DNA of 64,000 bases from an uncultured Microbacterium sp. (GCF_937927635.1 NZ_CALBRW010000018.1:62001-126000); one strand, 5' to 3'. Counted from the first letter of the stretch, positions 1-9,339 are shown. Made by a program: numbers and translations. The notes: generated by a model from the sequence alone, not told the origin.

Positions 1-1
1 T

Positions 2-532
2 CACACCCAGCACCTGCCCACCGACCCCGCGCATCGGTTGAATGCCCTGGAGCTCGGCGGCGGCGCGCTGCTGGACCTGGGCATCTATCCCGTTTCGTTC
101 ATCTGGGACGTGCTGGGCGAGCCGGTCAGCATCCAGGCATCCGCACGTCTCGGCGAGACCGGAGCGGATGCCGAGATCGCGACCGTCATGACTCATGCCG
201 GCGGCGCCGTCTCCACGAGCCTGTCGTCGTCGCGAGCAGCGGGACCGAACACCGCCACGATCGTGGGGACGGATGCCTGGCTGCAGCTCGACCACGTCTG
301 GTACACGCCCACTTCCTTCCGTGTGACCGCGACCGACGGGACCGTGCTCGAGGAATACGAGTCCCAGGTCGACGGCCGCGGTATGCAGTATCAGGCATTC
401 GCCGCGGAGAGAGCCGTCGCCGACGGCGGAAGCGGAGGCCTCGCACTCCCCATCGCCGAGTCCGTCGCCATCATGGGCACGCTCGACGAGATCCGCCGCC
501 AGATCGGCGTGCGCTACCCCGAGGAGGTCTGA
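2..532 (+). CDS. Gfo/Idh/MocA family oxidoreductase, C-terminal fragment
   Basis: The reading frame is already open at base 2, so the N-terminal NAD(P)-binding domain lies outside the window. About 176 residues remain. The visible part is the substrate-binding half of the Gfo/Idh/MocA fold: the stretch GGGALLDLGIYPVSF is the usual helix of this family, followed by beta strands that test sugar or polyol-like substrates. Family members oxidise or reduce sugars and cyclitols with NAD(P); the substrate cannot be told from this half. It ends 2 bases before the NYN-domain gene, so the two are probably cotranscribed. Confidence 0.85.
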   Translation, partial: HTQHLPTDPAHRLNALELGGGALLDLGIYPVSFIWDVLGEPVSIQASARLGETGADAEIATVMTHAGGAVSTSLSSSRAAGPNTATIVGTDAWLQLDHVWYTPTSFRVTATDGTVLEEYESQVDGRGMQYQAFAAERAVADGGSGGLALPIAESVAIMGTLDEIRRQIGVRYPEEV

Positions 533-534
533 GC

Positions 535-1449
535 ATGGCGGAGGCAACAGGACGCGTCGCGGTCTACTTGGACTTCGACAACATCGTCATCAGCTGGTAC
601 GACCGGGTGCACGGTCGCAACGCCTACGGCAAGGACCGCCAGCGCATCACCGACGACCCGCACGACAAAGAGGTCGCCGAGCGCCTGAAGCAGGCCATGA
701 TCGAGGTCGGCGCGATCATCGACTACGCCTCCTCGTTCGGCACGTTGGTGCTCACCCGCGCGTATGCCGACTGGTCCTCGCCGGTGAACGCCGAATACCG
801 CTCGCAGCTCGTGGCGCGTGCGGTCGACCTCGTGCAGCTGTTCCCCGCCGCCGCCTACGCCAAGAACGGCGCCGATATCCGCCTGGCCGTGGATGCCGTC
901 GAGGACATGTTCCGCCTGCCCGACCTGACCCACGTGGTCGTGGTCGCCGGCGACAGCGACTACGTGCCGCTCGCGCAGCGCTGCAAGCGCCTGGGCCGCT
1001 ACGTGATCGGCGTGGGTGTGGCGGGTTCGACCGCCAAGTCGCTGGCCGCGGCGTGCGACGAGTTCGCCGGCTACGAGTCGCTCCCCGGCGTCGTGCGCCC
1101 CGAGCAGAAGGCCAAGGATGCCCCGGCGAAGGACACCAAGGGCGCGAAGGCCAAGGACGAGAAGAAGCCGGCCACCACCCGCCGGGCCAAGGCCGCCGCG
1201 AAGCCCGACGAGCAGGGCGAGGCGACGATGCTGCTGGAGCGCGCGCTGCAGCTGGGGCACGATAAGGGCGACGCCGACGAGTGGCTGCACGCCTCGGCGG
1301 TGAAGACGCAGATGCGCCGCATGGATCCGTCCTTCAGCGAGAAGGCGCTGGGCTTCCGGTCGTTCAACGACTTCCTGCGCTCACGCGACGACATCGCCGA
1401 GCTCTCCGAGAACGGGCACGAGCGGCTGGTGCGCCTGAAGGAGGCCTGA
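535..1449 (+). CDS. NYN-domain (PIN-like) protein with C-terminal OST-HTH/LOTUS-like domain
   Basis: 304 residues. Residues 8-180 form a NYN/LabA-like PIN-fold nuclease domain: VYLDFDNI near the N terminus, a central NGADIRLAVDA and a later VVAGDSDYVPL supply the acidic metal-binding residues expected of this fold. A Lys/Ala-rich linker (about 190-225) leads to a C-terminal segment (ATMLLERALQL to the end) resembling the OST-HTH/LOTUS RNA-binding domain that often accompanies NYN. Inference: an RNA nuclease or RNA-binding protein acting in the cytoplasm; target unknown. It starts with ATG 2 bases after the upstream stop and probably shares that transcript. Confidence 0.85.
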   Translation: MAEATGRVAVYLDFDNIVISWYDRVHGRNAYGKDRQRITDDPHDKEVAERLKQAMIEVGAIIDYASSFGTLVLTRAYADWSSPVNAEYRSQLVARAVDLVQLFPAAAYAKNGADIRLAVDAVEDMFRLPDLTHVVVVAGDSDYVPLAQRCKRLGRYVIGVGVAGSTAKSLAAACDEFAGYESLPGVVRPEQKAKDAPAKDTKGAKAKDEKKPATTRRAKAAAKPDEQGEATMLLERALQLGHDKGDADEWLHASAVKTQMRRMDPSFSEKALGFRSFNDFLRSRDDIAELSENGHERLVRLKEA

Positions 1450-1479
1450 GTCGCCCCACCCGAGGGCTACTCTCGAAGC

Positions 1480-2100
1480 ATGGAACACGTGCCTCAGTCC
1501 CCGTATCTGCGGGCGCTGGGCGAGCACCGGGCACTGCTGCACCCCGCACTGCGCACGTACTTCTCAGCGATCCCACGGGGGCAGATCGGCATCGGCGAGG
1601 GTGTGTTCGAGCGCGTGGGCACGCCGCGAAGGTGGCTGTGGCCGCTGCTGCGGGTGCTGCAGAATCACGCCGTCGTGCACGCCGGCTGGCACCACGAGGT
1701 GCCGTTCACCGTGCGCAACCGCACCATCGCGGGCAAGGCCGTCAGCATCCGCACTCTGCGCCTTCCGGACGGCGACTGGATGATGAAGGATGCCGTCAGT
1801 GCGCGTCCGCGTGGTCGAGTGCTGGATCAGCTCGGCGAGCCGACGACGCTCGCCGTCGCCTTCGAAGTCGCCGTCGACGATGGTGCCCTCACACTGCGCA
1901 GCCGGGCCGTGGGTGTCCGGATCGGACGCACGCGCATCACGCTGCCGCGCTTCATCTCTCCCGTGATCCAGCTGCGTGAGAGCGCCGAGAGGCAGACCGG
2001 CCGTCAGCGCGTGGCACTCACCGTCGACATGCCGCTGCTCGGGCGGTTGTATGAGTACGAGGGCATGTTCGAGTACCGCATCGAGCCGGAGACCGCCTGA
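1480..2100 (+). CDS. DUF4166 domain protein
   Basis: 206 residues, matching the DUF4166 family by its YLRALGEHRALLHPALRTYF opening and C-terminal LYEYEGMFEY. No catalytic motif, signal peptide or membrane segment is visible. In other genomes such domains occur alone or fused to SDR or saccharopine-dehydrogenase-like proteins, which fits the SDR gene that follows. A hexamer TACTCT ends 6 nt before the ATG (1468-1473), so the mRNA is probably leaderless and this start is favoured. Function is unknown. Confidence 0.75.
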   Translation: MEHVPQSPYLRALGEHRALLHPALRTYFSAIPRGQIGIGEGVFERVGTPRRWLWPLLRVLQNHAVVHAGWHHEVPFTVRNRTIAGKAVSIRTLRLPDGDWMMKDAVSARPRGRVLDQLGEPTTLAVAFEVAVDDGALTLRSRAVGVRIGRTRITLPRFISPVIQLRESAERQTGRQRVALTVDMPLLGRLYEYEGMFEYRIEPETA

Positions 2101-2143
2101 TCCGTGGCGTCCGAGGTTCGAGCGAATACGTGCTGCTTCATTT

Positions 2144-2171
2144 TTGAACATGTTCAATATATGCGTATCCT
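2144..2171 (+). promoter_or_regulatory. Promoter with overlapping 14-bp palindromic operator
   Basis: TTGAACATGTTCAA (2144-2157) is a perfect palindrome. Its first six bases can also serve as a -35 (TTGAAC), with TATCCT at 2166-2171 as the -10 after 16 bp. A repressor bound here would block the promoter of the SDR gene starting at 2201. The binding protein is not identified; the shape suits a MarR/TetR-type dimer. Confidence 0.55.
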
Positions 2172-2200
2172 GGATCTCGAGGCATCTGAAGGGCGGGATC

Positions 2201-3154
2201 ATGGCTGACGGACGTGTGGTGATCGGCGGATCGACGGGGTTCATCGGAACCCGCCTGCAGCAGACATACCGCGCACAGGGTCGCGAGGTCATCACGATCT
2301 CGCGCGCCGGTGCGGACCTGACCTGGACCGACCAGTCCGGCATCGATGCGGCTGTCGACGGCGCCGAGCTCGTGGTTGGTCTCGCCGGCAAGAGTGTGAG
2401 CTGTCGGTACACGCCGACCAATCGCGCGCTGATCCTCTCGTCCCGGCTGGACACCACCACCGCCCTCAGCACGGCCATCGGCCGGGCATCCGCTCCTCCG
2501 CCGCTGTGGGTGAACTCGTCGACGGCCACCATCTACCGGCACGCCGAGGACCGCCCGCAGACCGAGGCCGACGGAGACATCGGCACGGGATTCTCCGTCG
2601 AGGTCGCCAAGGCCTGGGAGCGGGCGCTGTTCGCCGACGATCTCCCCGCAACGCGTCGCATCGCGCTGCGCACGGCGATCGTACTGGGTGACGGCGGAGT
2701 GCTCGGCACCCTGCGACGGCTGGCACCCCTGGGGCTCGGTGGCCCGCAGTTCGACGGCTGGTGGCCCGTGACGAAGGCACGCCGCGCCGCCGGCACCGCG
2801 CACCAGCACGGCTCTGGCCACGGCCATCAGCGGTTCAGCTGGATCCACCTCGACGACGTCGCAGGCATCATCGACTTCCTCGAACAGCATCCGGAACTGA
2901 GTGGGCCCGTCAATGCGGCCGCGCCGAATCCCGTCGACAACGTGGCCTTCATGGCGGCCGTGCGCAGGGCGCTGGGCGTGCGGTTCGGCCCGCCCACGCC
3001 GCGGTGGATGCTGGAGTTGGGTGCGATCGCCATCCGCACCGAGACGGAGCTGATCCTGAAGAGCAGGTGGGTGCTGCCCGGTCGGCTCGCCGAAGCCGGC
3101 TATGCCTTCCGGCATCCGGATCTGGACGAGGCCGTCCGGGTGTCGCTGCGCTAA
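2201..3154 (+). CDS. NAD-dependent epimerase/SDR (TIGR01777/YfcH-like)
   Basis: 317 residues from the ATG at 2201. The N terminus VVIGGSTGFIGTRL is a GxxGxxG Rossmann motif with an extended-SDR signature; YRHAEDR and the SWIHLDDVAGIIDFL segment, then a C-terminal conserved PRWMLELG/LPGRLAEAGY, are typical of the TIGR01777 (YfcH/SulA-like) family. The substrate is unknown. ATG 2201 is chosen because the frame upstream runs across the operator at 2144-2157 and has no family-like residues. Its stop overlaps the convergent gene by 4 bases (CTAA). Confidence 0.85.
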   Translation: MADGRVVIGGSTGFIGTRLQQTYRAQGREVITISRAGADLTWTDQSGIDAAVDGAELVVGLAGKSVSCRYTPTNRALILSSRLDTTTALSTAIGRASAPPPLWVNSSTATIYRHAEDRPQTEADGDIGTGFSVEVAKAWERALFADDLPATRRIALRTAIVLGDGGVLGTLRRLAPLGLGGPQFDGWWPVTKARRAAGTAHQHGSGHGHQRFSWIHLDDVAGIIDFLEQHPELSGPVNAAAPNPVDNVAFMAAVRRALGVRFGPPTPRWMLELGAIAIRTETELILKSRWVLPGRLAEAGYAFRHPDLDEAVRVSLR

Positions 3155-3516
3155 GCCTCGCCGCGCTCCTGCTTGCGCTTGGCGATCTCCGCGCGCAGCC
3201 GCTCCTCTTCGATCTCGCGATCCAGATCGGCGAGTTGCTGCTCGGTGGTGCGGGTGTCGGCGGGAACGGTGGGCGGCGCGGACGGCGCGGGCTCGGAACG
3301 CCGCCGGGGCGCCGGACGGCCCAGGCGGATGCCGCCCTCGGGGTACTCCCTGCCGATGCCGAACCACAGCACGCTGCCGATGAACGGCAGCAGGATCACC
3401 AGCAGCAGCCAGACGAACTTCGGCATGTGCCGCACCTGGGAGTCGTCACGACGGATGATGTCCACGAGCGCGAACACCATCAGCGCCAGTACGAGCAGCG
3501 AGAACAGGTACCCCAT
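3151..3516 (-). CDS. Small membrane protein with PLD-nuclease N-terminal (PLDc_N) domain
   Basis: About 121 residues. Two membrane helices are clear (LFSLLVLALMVFALVDII and FVWLLLVILLPFIGSVLWFGIG), the PLDc_N arrangement found at the N terminus of cardiolipin synthases and in stand-alone proteins. The rest is a proline-rich linker and a charged, probably helical tail (residues 90-121). TACTCT lies 6 nt upstream of the ATG at 3516, which favours that start over the GTG two codons earlier. It converges on the SDR gene with a 4-base overlap. Role unknown. Confidence 0.75.
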   Translation of the reverse strand: MGYLFSLLVLALMVFALVDIIRRDDSQVRHMPKFVWLLLVILLPFIGSVLWFGIGREYPEGGIRLGRPAPRRRSEPAPSAPPTVPADTRTTEQQLADLDREIEEERLRAEIAKRKQERGEA

Positions 3517-3557
3517 GCTCACAGAGTAGAGGATGCCGCCTCACCGACGGGCGACGG

Positions 3558-4394
3558 TCACTCCTCGCCGGTGGCCACCGGACGCCTCGGCGTGTTCGAC
3601 CACGCGCTCCACGACCCGGGGAACACCGTCACCGCGCGTCCGGCGATCTCCCCCGCCAGCGCCAGCTGCGCGGCGGTGATCCCGGATCCGCAGTATGCCG
3701 CGATAGGCATGGAGCCGTCCGCGCCGACCGCATCGAAGGCCGCGGCGATCTCGGACGCCGGCAGGAACCGCGCATCCTCGGTGAGCACGCGACCGATGGG
3801 CAGGTTGCGTGCGCCGGGGATGTGCCCCGCGACCGGATCGATGGGCTCGGTCTCGCCCCGGTAGCGCTCGGCTGCTCGCGCATCCAGCAGCACGCCGGAC
3901 GTCGGCCATGCGGCCGCCCCATCGATGTCGATGACGCCCTCGGACCCGGGCGAGCCCAATTCGATGTCCCCCTCGGGCACCTCGACGTCTCCCGTGGCCG
4001 TCTCGCCTCCGGCCGCCAGCCACGCCGGCAGCCCGCCGTCCAGCACGCGCACGTCGGCCACCCCCGCTCGGCGCAGCGCCCACCAGGCGCGCGACGCCGC
4101 CAGCATCCGGAAGTCGTCGTAGACCACCACGGGTGCTCCCGCTCGCAGGCCCCAGCGCCGGGCGGCGGCGGCGAGCGCCGCATCGTCGGGCAGCGGATGC
4201 CGGCCATCGCTCGGTTCGCCGTGGCCGGCCAGCTCTCGCTCCACGTCGATGAACACCGCGCCGGGGATATGGCCTGCCAGGTACTTCTCGCGCCCGTCGT
4301 CGCGGCCGAGCTGCCAGCGGGCATCCAGAACCTGCACCTCGCCGAGGCGCTCGCGCAGTTCAGTGGCGCTGATGAGCGGGTTCACGGCGTTCAC
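3558..4394 (-). CDS. sseA: Thiosulfate/3-mercaptopyruvate sulfurtransferase (two rhodanese domains)
   Basis: 278 residues from the GTG at 4394, which overlaps the stop of the upstream aldo/keto reductase as GTGA. The N-terminal inactive-type rhodanese domain carries LDARW and HIPGAVFIDVE; the C-terminal domain has LLDARAAERY, GHIPGARNLPIG and the active loop YCGSGITA, whose Cys carries the persulfide. CGSG(V/I)T is the loop of the TST/MST family. It would transfer sulfur from thiosulfate or 3-mercaptopyruvate to cyanide or thiols in the cytoplasm. A second in-frame GTG at 4385 is the alternative start. Confidence 0.88.
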   Translation of the reverse strand: MNAVNPLISATELRERLGEVQVLDARWQLGRDDGREKYLAGHIPGAVFIDVERELAGHGEPSDGRHPLPDDAALAAAARRWGLRAGAPVVVYDDFRMLAASRAWWALRRAGVADVRVLDGGLPAWLAAGGETATGDVEVPEGDIELGSPGSEGVIDIDGAAAWPTSGVLLDARAAERYRGETEPIDPVAGHIPGARNLPIGRVLTEDARFLPASEIAAAFDAVGADGSMPIAAYCGSGITAAQLALAGEIAGRAVTVFPGSWSAWSNTPRRPVATGEE

Positions 4395-5320
4395 GGAACG
4401 ATGTGCCCTGCCGTGCGGAACAGCTCGTACCACTCGGCGCGGCTGAGCTCCACGTCGGCGCCGGCAGCAGCATCCGTCACCCGCTGCGGGGTGGTCGTGC
4501 CCAGCACGACCTGCATGTGCGCGGGATGCCGGGTGATCCAGGCCGTCGCGATGGCGATGGGCTCGACGCCTTGCTTCGCCGCCAGCCGGTCGATCACGGC
4601 GTTCAGCTCGGCATGCTTCGGGTTGCCGAGGAACACGCCGTCGAAGAATCCGGCCTGGAACGGCGACCACGCCTGGATCGTGATGCCGCCTGCGCGACAG
4701 TACTCCACGATCCCGCCGCCGTCTCGGACGATGCTCTGCTCCTCGCCGGACATGTTGGCCGCCACGCCCTGCGCGATGATCGGCGAGTGCGTGATCGACA
4801 GCTGCAGCTGGTTGGCGATGAGCGGCTGCGTGACGGCCGTGCGCAGCAGGTCGATCTGGCGCGGCGTGTGGTTGGAGACGCCGAAGGAGCGCACCTTGCC
4901 GGAGCTCGCGAGCTCGTCGAACGCGCGGGCGACCTCCTCGGGCTCCACGAGCGCGTCGGGGCGGTGCAGCAGCAGCACGTCGAGGTAGTCGGTGCGCAGT
5001 GCTTTCAGCGATCCCTCGACCTGGGTCATGATGTGCTCGTATGAGAAGTCGAACATCTGCTCCGAGGGGACGATGCCGCACTTGGTCTGCAGGATGATCT
5101 CGGCGCGCTCGGCGGCGGAGAGCTTCAGCGCCGAGGCGAATCGGTCCTCGCAGACGTGCATGCCGCCGCCGTAGATGTCGGCGTGGTCGAAGAAGTCGAT
5201 CCCCGCGGCGCGGGCGGTGTCGTACAGCTCCCGCACCTCGGCATCCGTCTTGTCGGGGATGCGCATCATGCCGGAGATGACCGCGGGTGCGGTGCGGGTG
5301 CCGAACGGAACAGTCTTCAT
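4391..5320 (-). CDS. Aldo/keto reductase (YdhF-like)
   Basis: 309 residues, an NADPH-dependent TIM-barrel oxidoreductase. The catalytic Asp/Tyr/Lys/His set appears as FDHADIYGGG (Asp and Tyr), ILQTKCGI (Lys) and VLLLHRPDAL (His). GVSNHTPRQIDLL and the C-terminal VVLGTTTPQRV cofactor-binding segment are also present. The overall pattern is closest to YdhF-type AKR11 enzymes; the physiological carbonyl substrate is unknown. It is first in a two-gene unit with the rhodanese gene, to which it is coupled by a 4-base overlap. A good ribosome site (GGAGGAAGC) precedes the ATG. Confidence 0.9.
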   Translation of the reverse strand: MKTVPFGTRTAPAVISGMMRIPDKTDAEVRELYDTARAAGIDFFDHADIYGGGMHVCEDRFASALKLSAAERAEIILQTKCGIVPSEQMFDFSYEHIMTQVEGSLKALRTDYLDVLLLHRPDALVEPEEVARAFDELASSGKVRSFGVSNHTPRQIDLLRTAVTQPLIANQLQLSITHSPIIAQGVAANMSGEEQSIVRDGGGIVEYCRAGGITIQAWSPFQAGFFDGVFLGNPKHAELNAVIDRLAAKQGVEPIAIATAWITRHPAHMQVVLGTTTPQRVTDAAAGADVELSRAEWYELFRTAGHIVP

Positions 5321-5345
5321 GCTTCCTCCAGGGTCACAGGCAACG

Positions 5346-6311
5346 CTACCCCGCGACGCGCTCAGCGGGTGGGCGGCGGAGTCGCTCCTGGCCGGTGAGC
5401 CAGGGTGAGAGCGGGGTGCGCAGCGCCACCAGCCCGATCGCCAGCGGCACCAGCATGCCCACGGCGAAGGCCACCGGGTCGGGCCAGGTGGTCCACAGCA
5501 CGACGGGGTGCAGCAGCACGACGGTCAGCAGCGGCAGCGCCAGCAGCGTGCACACCTGGGAGAACATGCCCGGGCGCACCAGGCTCTCAGCGACGAGGAT
5601 CATGCCGAACGAGATGGCGACGGAGACCAGCAGCGAGACCACGGGCGTGCCGTAGTCGCCCTGCTTGATGTCGATGAAGTCCGACAGCCCCGTCATGATG
5701 AGCACCGCGCTGATCAGGATGAGCAGGATGCCGGTCAGCAGCGGCATCCTGATCCGCGCGCGCACCCGGCGCAGGGCGTCGCCGATGAGCAGGTAGACGA
5801 GGCAGGTGACAGCCAGTCCGATGCCCAGTGGCGTGTCGGAGAGCACGGAGCCCCAGATCCAGCCGGCGATCGCGCCCACGACGCCGACGGCCCACTGCAC
5901 GGCCAGCGGCAGGGGCTCGATCAGCCGCAGCAGCAGGGCCGTGAAGAACAGCGTGGTGATGAACCAGAACGTGATGTACGGCATCCCCGCCACGCCGCCG
6001 CCGTACAGACCGCCGAGGATCCGCTGCCCGGTGTCCTCGAAGCCCTGCAGGAGCAGTGCGACGGTGAGGATCACGAATCCGGCGAGATACGGACGGCCCA
6101 GTGAGCGGAGCCGGCGGCTCAGCTCGATGCGCAGAGAGCGGTGCGGCTTCCACAGATAGCCCGAGAGGATGAAGAACACCGCGACGTGCCAGGTGTACAG
6201 CAGATCGCCGGTGGCGTCACGGGTGAAGACGTGACCGGCCACGATCGCCGCGACCGCGATGATGCGGACGAGGTCGATCGCCCCGGACCGGTTCGGCATC
6301 GCCTCGAGCAT
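5346..6311 (-). CDS. Acyltransferase 3 family membrane protein
   Basis: About 321 residues with some ten hydrophobic helices. It opens with [19 protein letters not shown], the acyltransferase-3 signature in which the His is the probable catalytic residue, and continues with [14 protein letters not shown]. Enzymes of this family O-acetylate or O-succinylate cell-surface sugars and glycans. The acceptor is not evident. TATCGT ends 6 nt before the ATG at 6311, supporting that start and a leaderless mRNA; an internal ATG at 6299 is possible. It diverges from pgi. Confidence 0.85.
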   Translation of the reverse strand: MLEAMPNRSGAIDLVRIIAVAAIVAGHVFTRDATGDLLYTWHVAVFFILSGYLWKPHRSLRIELSRRLRSLGRPYLAGFVILTVALLLQGFEDTGQRILGGLYGGGVAGMPYITFWFITTLFFTALLLRLIEPLPLAVQWAVGVVGAIAGWIWGSVLSDTPLGIGLAVTCLVYLLIGDALRRVRARIRMPLLTGILLILISAVLIMTGLSDFIDIKQGDYGTPVVSLLVSVAISFGMILVAESLVRPGMFSQVCTLLALPLLTVVLLHPVVLWTTWPDPVAFAVGMLVPLAIGLVALRTPLSPWLTGQERLRRPPAERVAG

Positions 6312-6407
6312 GTCGCGACGATAGTCCTCGCACCTTGCCGTGGCATGTATGAGGCCCGAGCGACCCGGAACGACCGCCCTCCGGCATCCGGCGCTAACGT
6401 TGATTCC

Positions 6408-8090
6408 ATGACGTCTCCTATCGATGCGACGACCACCTCCGCCTGGGCCGAGCTCACCGCTCTGCAGGAGAGCTTCTCCCCCGATCTGCGCGCGTGGTTC
6501 GCCGAGGATCCCGAGCGCGTGCAGCGCTTCTCGCTGCCGCTGGGCGACCTGCACGTGGACCTCTCGAAGAACCTGGTGACCGACGAGGTCCTGGCAGCCC
6601 TCGTGCGCCTGGCCGAGCAGACCGGCGTCGCCGAGCGCTACGCAGCGATGCTTCGAGGCCAGCACATCAACACCACCGAGGACCGTGCCGTGCTGCACAC
6701 CGCCCTGCGTCGCCCGCAGGGCGCGACGCCGACGCTGGTCGTGGACGGTCAGGACGTGGATGCCGATGTGCAGTCCGTGCTCGCGTCCCTCTCCGCCTTC
6801 GCCGATCGGGTGCGCTCGGGCGAGTGGAAGGGCGTGACCGGCAAGAAGGTCACGCACGTCGTGAACATCGGCATCGGCGGCTCCGATCTCGGTCCCGTGA
6901 TGGTCTACGAGGCGCTCAAGCCGTACGCGGATGCCGGTATCCAGGCCCGGTTCGTGTCGAACATCGACCCCACCGACATGGCGCAGAAGACGGCCGACCT
7001 CGACCCTGAGACCACGCTGTTCATCGTCGCCTCGAAGACGTTCACCACCCTGGAGACGCTCACCAACGCGCGCCTCGCGCGCGACTGGCTGTGGGCGGGG
7101 CTTGCTGCATCCGGAGCCATCGCCGACGACGACCAGAGCAGGACGGATGCCGTGGCCCACCACTTCGTGGCCGTCTCCACGGCCCTCGACAAGGTGGCCG
7201 AGTTCGGCATCGACCCGGCCAACGCGTTCGGGTTCTGGGACTGGGTGGGCGGCCGCTACTCCGTCGACTCCGCCATCGGCCTCTCGCTGGCCGTGGTGTT
7301 CGGACCCGAACGATTCCGCGAACTGCTGTCGGGCTTCCACGCCGTGGATGAGCACGTGCGCACCACCCCCCTGGCGCAGAACGTGCCGGTCCTGATGGGG
7401 CTGCTCAACGTCTGGTACTCGAACTTCCTGGGTGCGCAGTCGCACGCGGTGCTGCCGTACGCGCAGCAGCTCAGCCGCTTCGCCGCGTACCTGCAGCAGC
7501 TGACCATGGAGTCCAACGGCAAGTCGGTGCGCTGGGACGGCTCGCCGGTCACCACCACCACCGGCGAGGTGTTCTGGGGCGAGCCCGGCACCAACGGCCA
7601 GCACGCGTTCTACCAGCTGATCCACCAGGGCACCCGGCTGATCCCCGCGGACTTCATCGCGTTCGTGAACCCCGCGTACCCGCTCTCCGACGGCGGTCGC
7701 GACGTGCACGGGCTGTTCCTGGCGAACTTCCTCGCGCAGACCAAGGCGCTGGCGTTCGGCAAGACCGCGGCCGAGGTCGAGAGCGAGGGCACTACCGGCG
7801 CTCTGGTCGCCGCACGGACCTTCCCGGGCAACCGGCCCACCACGTCGATCTTCGCGCCGTCGCTGACTCCGGCCGTGCTCGGTCAGCTCATCGCCCTGTA
7901 CGAGCACATCACGTTCACGCAGGGCACGATCTGGGGCATCAACTCCTTCGACCAGTGGGGCGTGGAGCTGGGCAAGCAGCTGGCGCTGCAGATCGCCCCG
8001 GCCATTGAGGGCGACGCCGATGCCCTGGCCGGGCAGGACGCGTCCACCCGAGCGCTGCTGGCGTACTACCAGGAGCACCGGAGGCACTGA
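6408..8090 (+). CDS. pgi: Glucose-6-phosphate isomerase
   Basis: 560 residues, normal for bacterial PGI, interconverting glucose-6-phosphate and fructose-6-phosphate. The sugar isomerase core is intact: [11 protein letters not shown], the phosphate-binding [20 protein letters not shown], the active-site MESNGKSV and a C-terminal [13 protein letters not shown] carrying the catalytic His/Lys region. The ATG at 6408 is chosen because family similarity starts with SAWAELTAL and because a TAACGT hexamer ends 7 nt upstream, suggesting a leaderless transcript. The gene is monocistronic and ends at a strong hairpin. Confidence 0.97.
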   Translation: MTSPIDATTTSAWAELTALQESFSPDLRAWFAEDPERVQRFSLPLGDLHVDLSKNLVTDEVLAALVRLAEQTGVAERYAAMLRGQHINTTEDRAVLHTALRRPQGATPTLVVDGQDVDADVQSVLASLSAFADRVRSGEWKGVTGKKVTHVVNIGIGGSDLGPVMVYEALKPYADAGIQARFVSNIDPTDMAQKTADLDPETTLFIVASKTFTTLETLTNARLARDWLWAGLAASGAIADDDQSRTDAVAHHFVAVSTALDKVAEFGIDPANAFGFWDWVGGRYSVDSAIGLSLAVVFGPERFRELLSGFHAVDEHVRTTPLAQNVPVLMGLLNVWYSNFLGAQSHAVLPYAQQLSRFAAYLQQLTMESNGKSVRWDGSPVTTTTGEVFWGEPGTNGQHAFYQLIHQGTRLIPADFIAFVNPAYPLSDGGRDVHGLFLANFLAQTKALAFGKTAAEVESEGTTGALVAARTFPGNRPTTSIFAPSLTPAVLGQLIALYEHITFTQGTIWGINSFDQWGVELGKQLALQIAPAIEGDADALAGQDASTRALLAYYQEHRRH

Positions 8091-8109
8091 AGCAGGCCCC
8101 TGACGATCT

Positions 8110-8148
8110 GAGAGAGCCCCTCGCCGTGAATGGCGAAGGGGCTCTCTC
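8110..8148. terminator. Bidirectional terminator hairpin between pgi and desaturase
   Basis: A stem of about 15 bp (GAGAGAGCCCC(T)TCGCC paired with GGCGAAGGGGCTCTCTC, one bulged base) with a 6-nt loop sits between two convergent genes and can stop transcription from both sides. Confidence 0.8.
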
Positions 8149-8169
8149 GATCTCGGGGACCTGCAGCGC

Positions 8170-9291
8170 TCAGCTGCGACCGAACTGCGCGGCCGCAGGA
8201 CAGGCGAACGGGTCGCTAGCGGCAAGCCCGACGCGGTTGAGGTACCGGATGACGATGCTGTAAGAGCGCAGCATCGACACCTCGGTGTAGGGCACATCGT
8301 TCGTGCGGCAGTACTCCCGCACGATCTCCCTCGCGCGTGACAGGTGCAGTCGGGACATGCTCGGGAACAGATGGTGCTCGACCTGATAGTTCAGACCGCC
8401 CATCAGCCAGGTCGCCCACCAGCCGCCGCTGACATTGCGGGACGTGCGCACCTGCTTCGTGAAGAAGTCGAGCCTGGCCTCGGGGGCGATGATCGGCATC
8501 CCCTTGTGGTTCGGGGCGAAGGTGGCACCCATGTACACGCCGAACACGGCGACCATCACACCGAAGAAGGCGAAGGCCATGCCCAGCGGCAGCAGCAGGA
8601 ACAGCGGCACCAGCACGATGGCGAAGCGAGCGACGATGAGGCCCAGCTCGGTCCAGCGGCCCGTCACTTTGCCGCGTGAGAACAGGTGCTGGAAGCTGAG
8701 CCGGTGCAGGTTCAGGCCTTCCAGCGTCAGCAAGGGGAAGAACAGCCAGCCCTGTCGCTGGGTGATCCATCGGATGATCCCGCGCGAGCGCGCGGCATCC
8801 TCCTCCAGGAAGGAGATCGTGTCGACCGCGATGTCGGGGTCCTTGCCGACTGTGTTGGGATTGCCGTGATGTCTGGTGTGCTTGGAGTCCCACCAGGAAT
8901 AGCTCATCCCGACGACACCGGCCAGGATGCGTGCGAGCCGGAAGTTCGCCGGGCCCGAGGCGAGGATCTGCCGGTGAGCGGCCTCATGGGCGAGGAAGGC
9001 GACCTGGGTGAACAGGATGCCGAGCGCTCCGGCGATGAGCAGCTGGAACCAGCTGTCGCCGAGCAGGAGGAAGCCGGCGATGCAGCCGGCGAAGGCCACC
9101 GCGAGGCCGGCGGCGACCACCGAGTAGAACCTGGGCGTTCGGCCCAGCAGCCCGGTGTCGCGGACGACATTCAGGACGTCGCGATAAGCGCGCGCCATCG
9201 GCGGGAACTCGGAGTTCCCCGCGTACGTCTGGCGGATCCGGCCGGGGGTGAGCCTGGAGGCCTCGGTCGTGTCTGTGTGCGTGAGAGACAT
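8170..9291 (-). CDS. Membrane fatty acid desaturase
   Basis: 373 residues. The three histidine boxes of membrane di-iron desaturases are present in order: HEAAH (about 98), HTRHH (about 136) and QVEHH near 305, the last being the Q/HxxHH variant of front-end or acyl-lipid desaturases. Several hydrophobic helices flank them. It should introduce a double bond in membrane acyl chains using O2 and an electron donor such as ferredoxin or flavodoxin; position specificity cannot be told. The ATG is preceded by AGGAG at 6 nt. It is the only gene on its transcript unless read through from the kinase gene upstream. Confidence 0.92.
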   Translation of the reverse strand: MSLTHTDTTEASRLTPGRIRQTYAGNSEFPPMARAYRDVLNVVRDTGLLGRTPRFYSVVAAGLAVAFAGCIAGFLLLGDSWFQLLIAGALGILFTQVAFLAHEAAHRQILASGPANFRLARILAGVVGMSYSWWDSKHTRHHGNPNTVGKDPDIAVDTISFLEEDAARSRGIIRWITQRQGWLFFPLLTLEGLNLHRLSFQHLFSRGKVTGRWTELGLIVARFAIVLVPLFLLLPLGMAFAFFGVMVAVFGVYMGATFAPNHKGMPIIAPEARLDFFTKQVRTSRNVSGGWWATWLMGGLNYQVEHHLFPSMSRLHLSRAREIVREYCRTNDVPYTEVSMLRSYSIVIRYLNRVGLAASDPFACPAAAQFGRS

Positions 9292-9313
9292 GTCGTTCTC
9301 CTGCCGGTCGGGA

Positions 9314-9339
9314 GCCCTTGAGCCGGTCGAGCCAAGGGC
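9314..9339. repeat. Hairpin with REP-like sequence
   Basis: GCCCTTG and CAAGGGC arms surround AGCCGGTCGAGC. It lies between the kinase stop and the desaturase start, so it may end the kinase transcript or sit in the desaturase leader. The core resembles the dispersed TGAGCTTGTCGAAGG-type elements seen at 21.0 and 59.5 kb. Confidence 0.5.

Noticed and set aside
2144..2157. LexA (SOS) box
   Set aside because: Actinobacterial SOS boxes have GAAC-N4-GTTC; here only 2 bp separate the half sites.
1976..2200. N-terminal extension of the SDR gene
   Set aside because: It overlaps the DUF4166 gene and the operator region and shows no SDR residues; the Rossmann motif starts right after ATG 2201.
6312..8297. 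Possible N-terminal extension of the acyltransferase frame across pgi
   Set aside because: The extension is antisense to pgi; a good -10 box sits 6 nt before the acyltransferase ATG at 6311.
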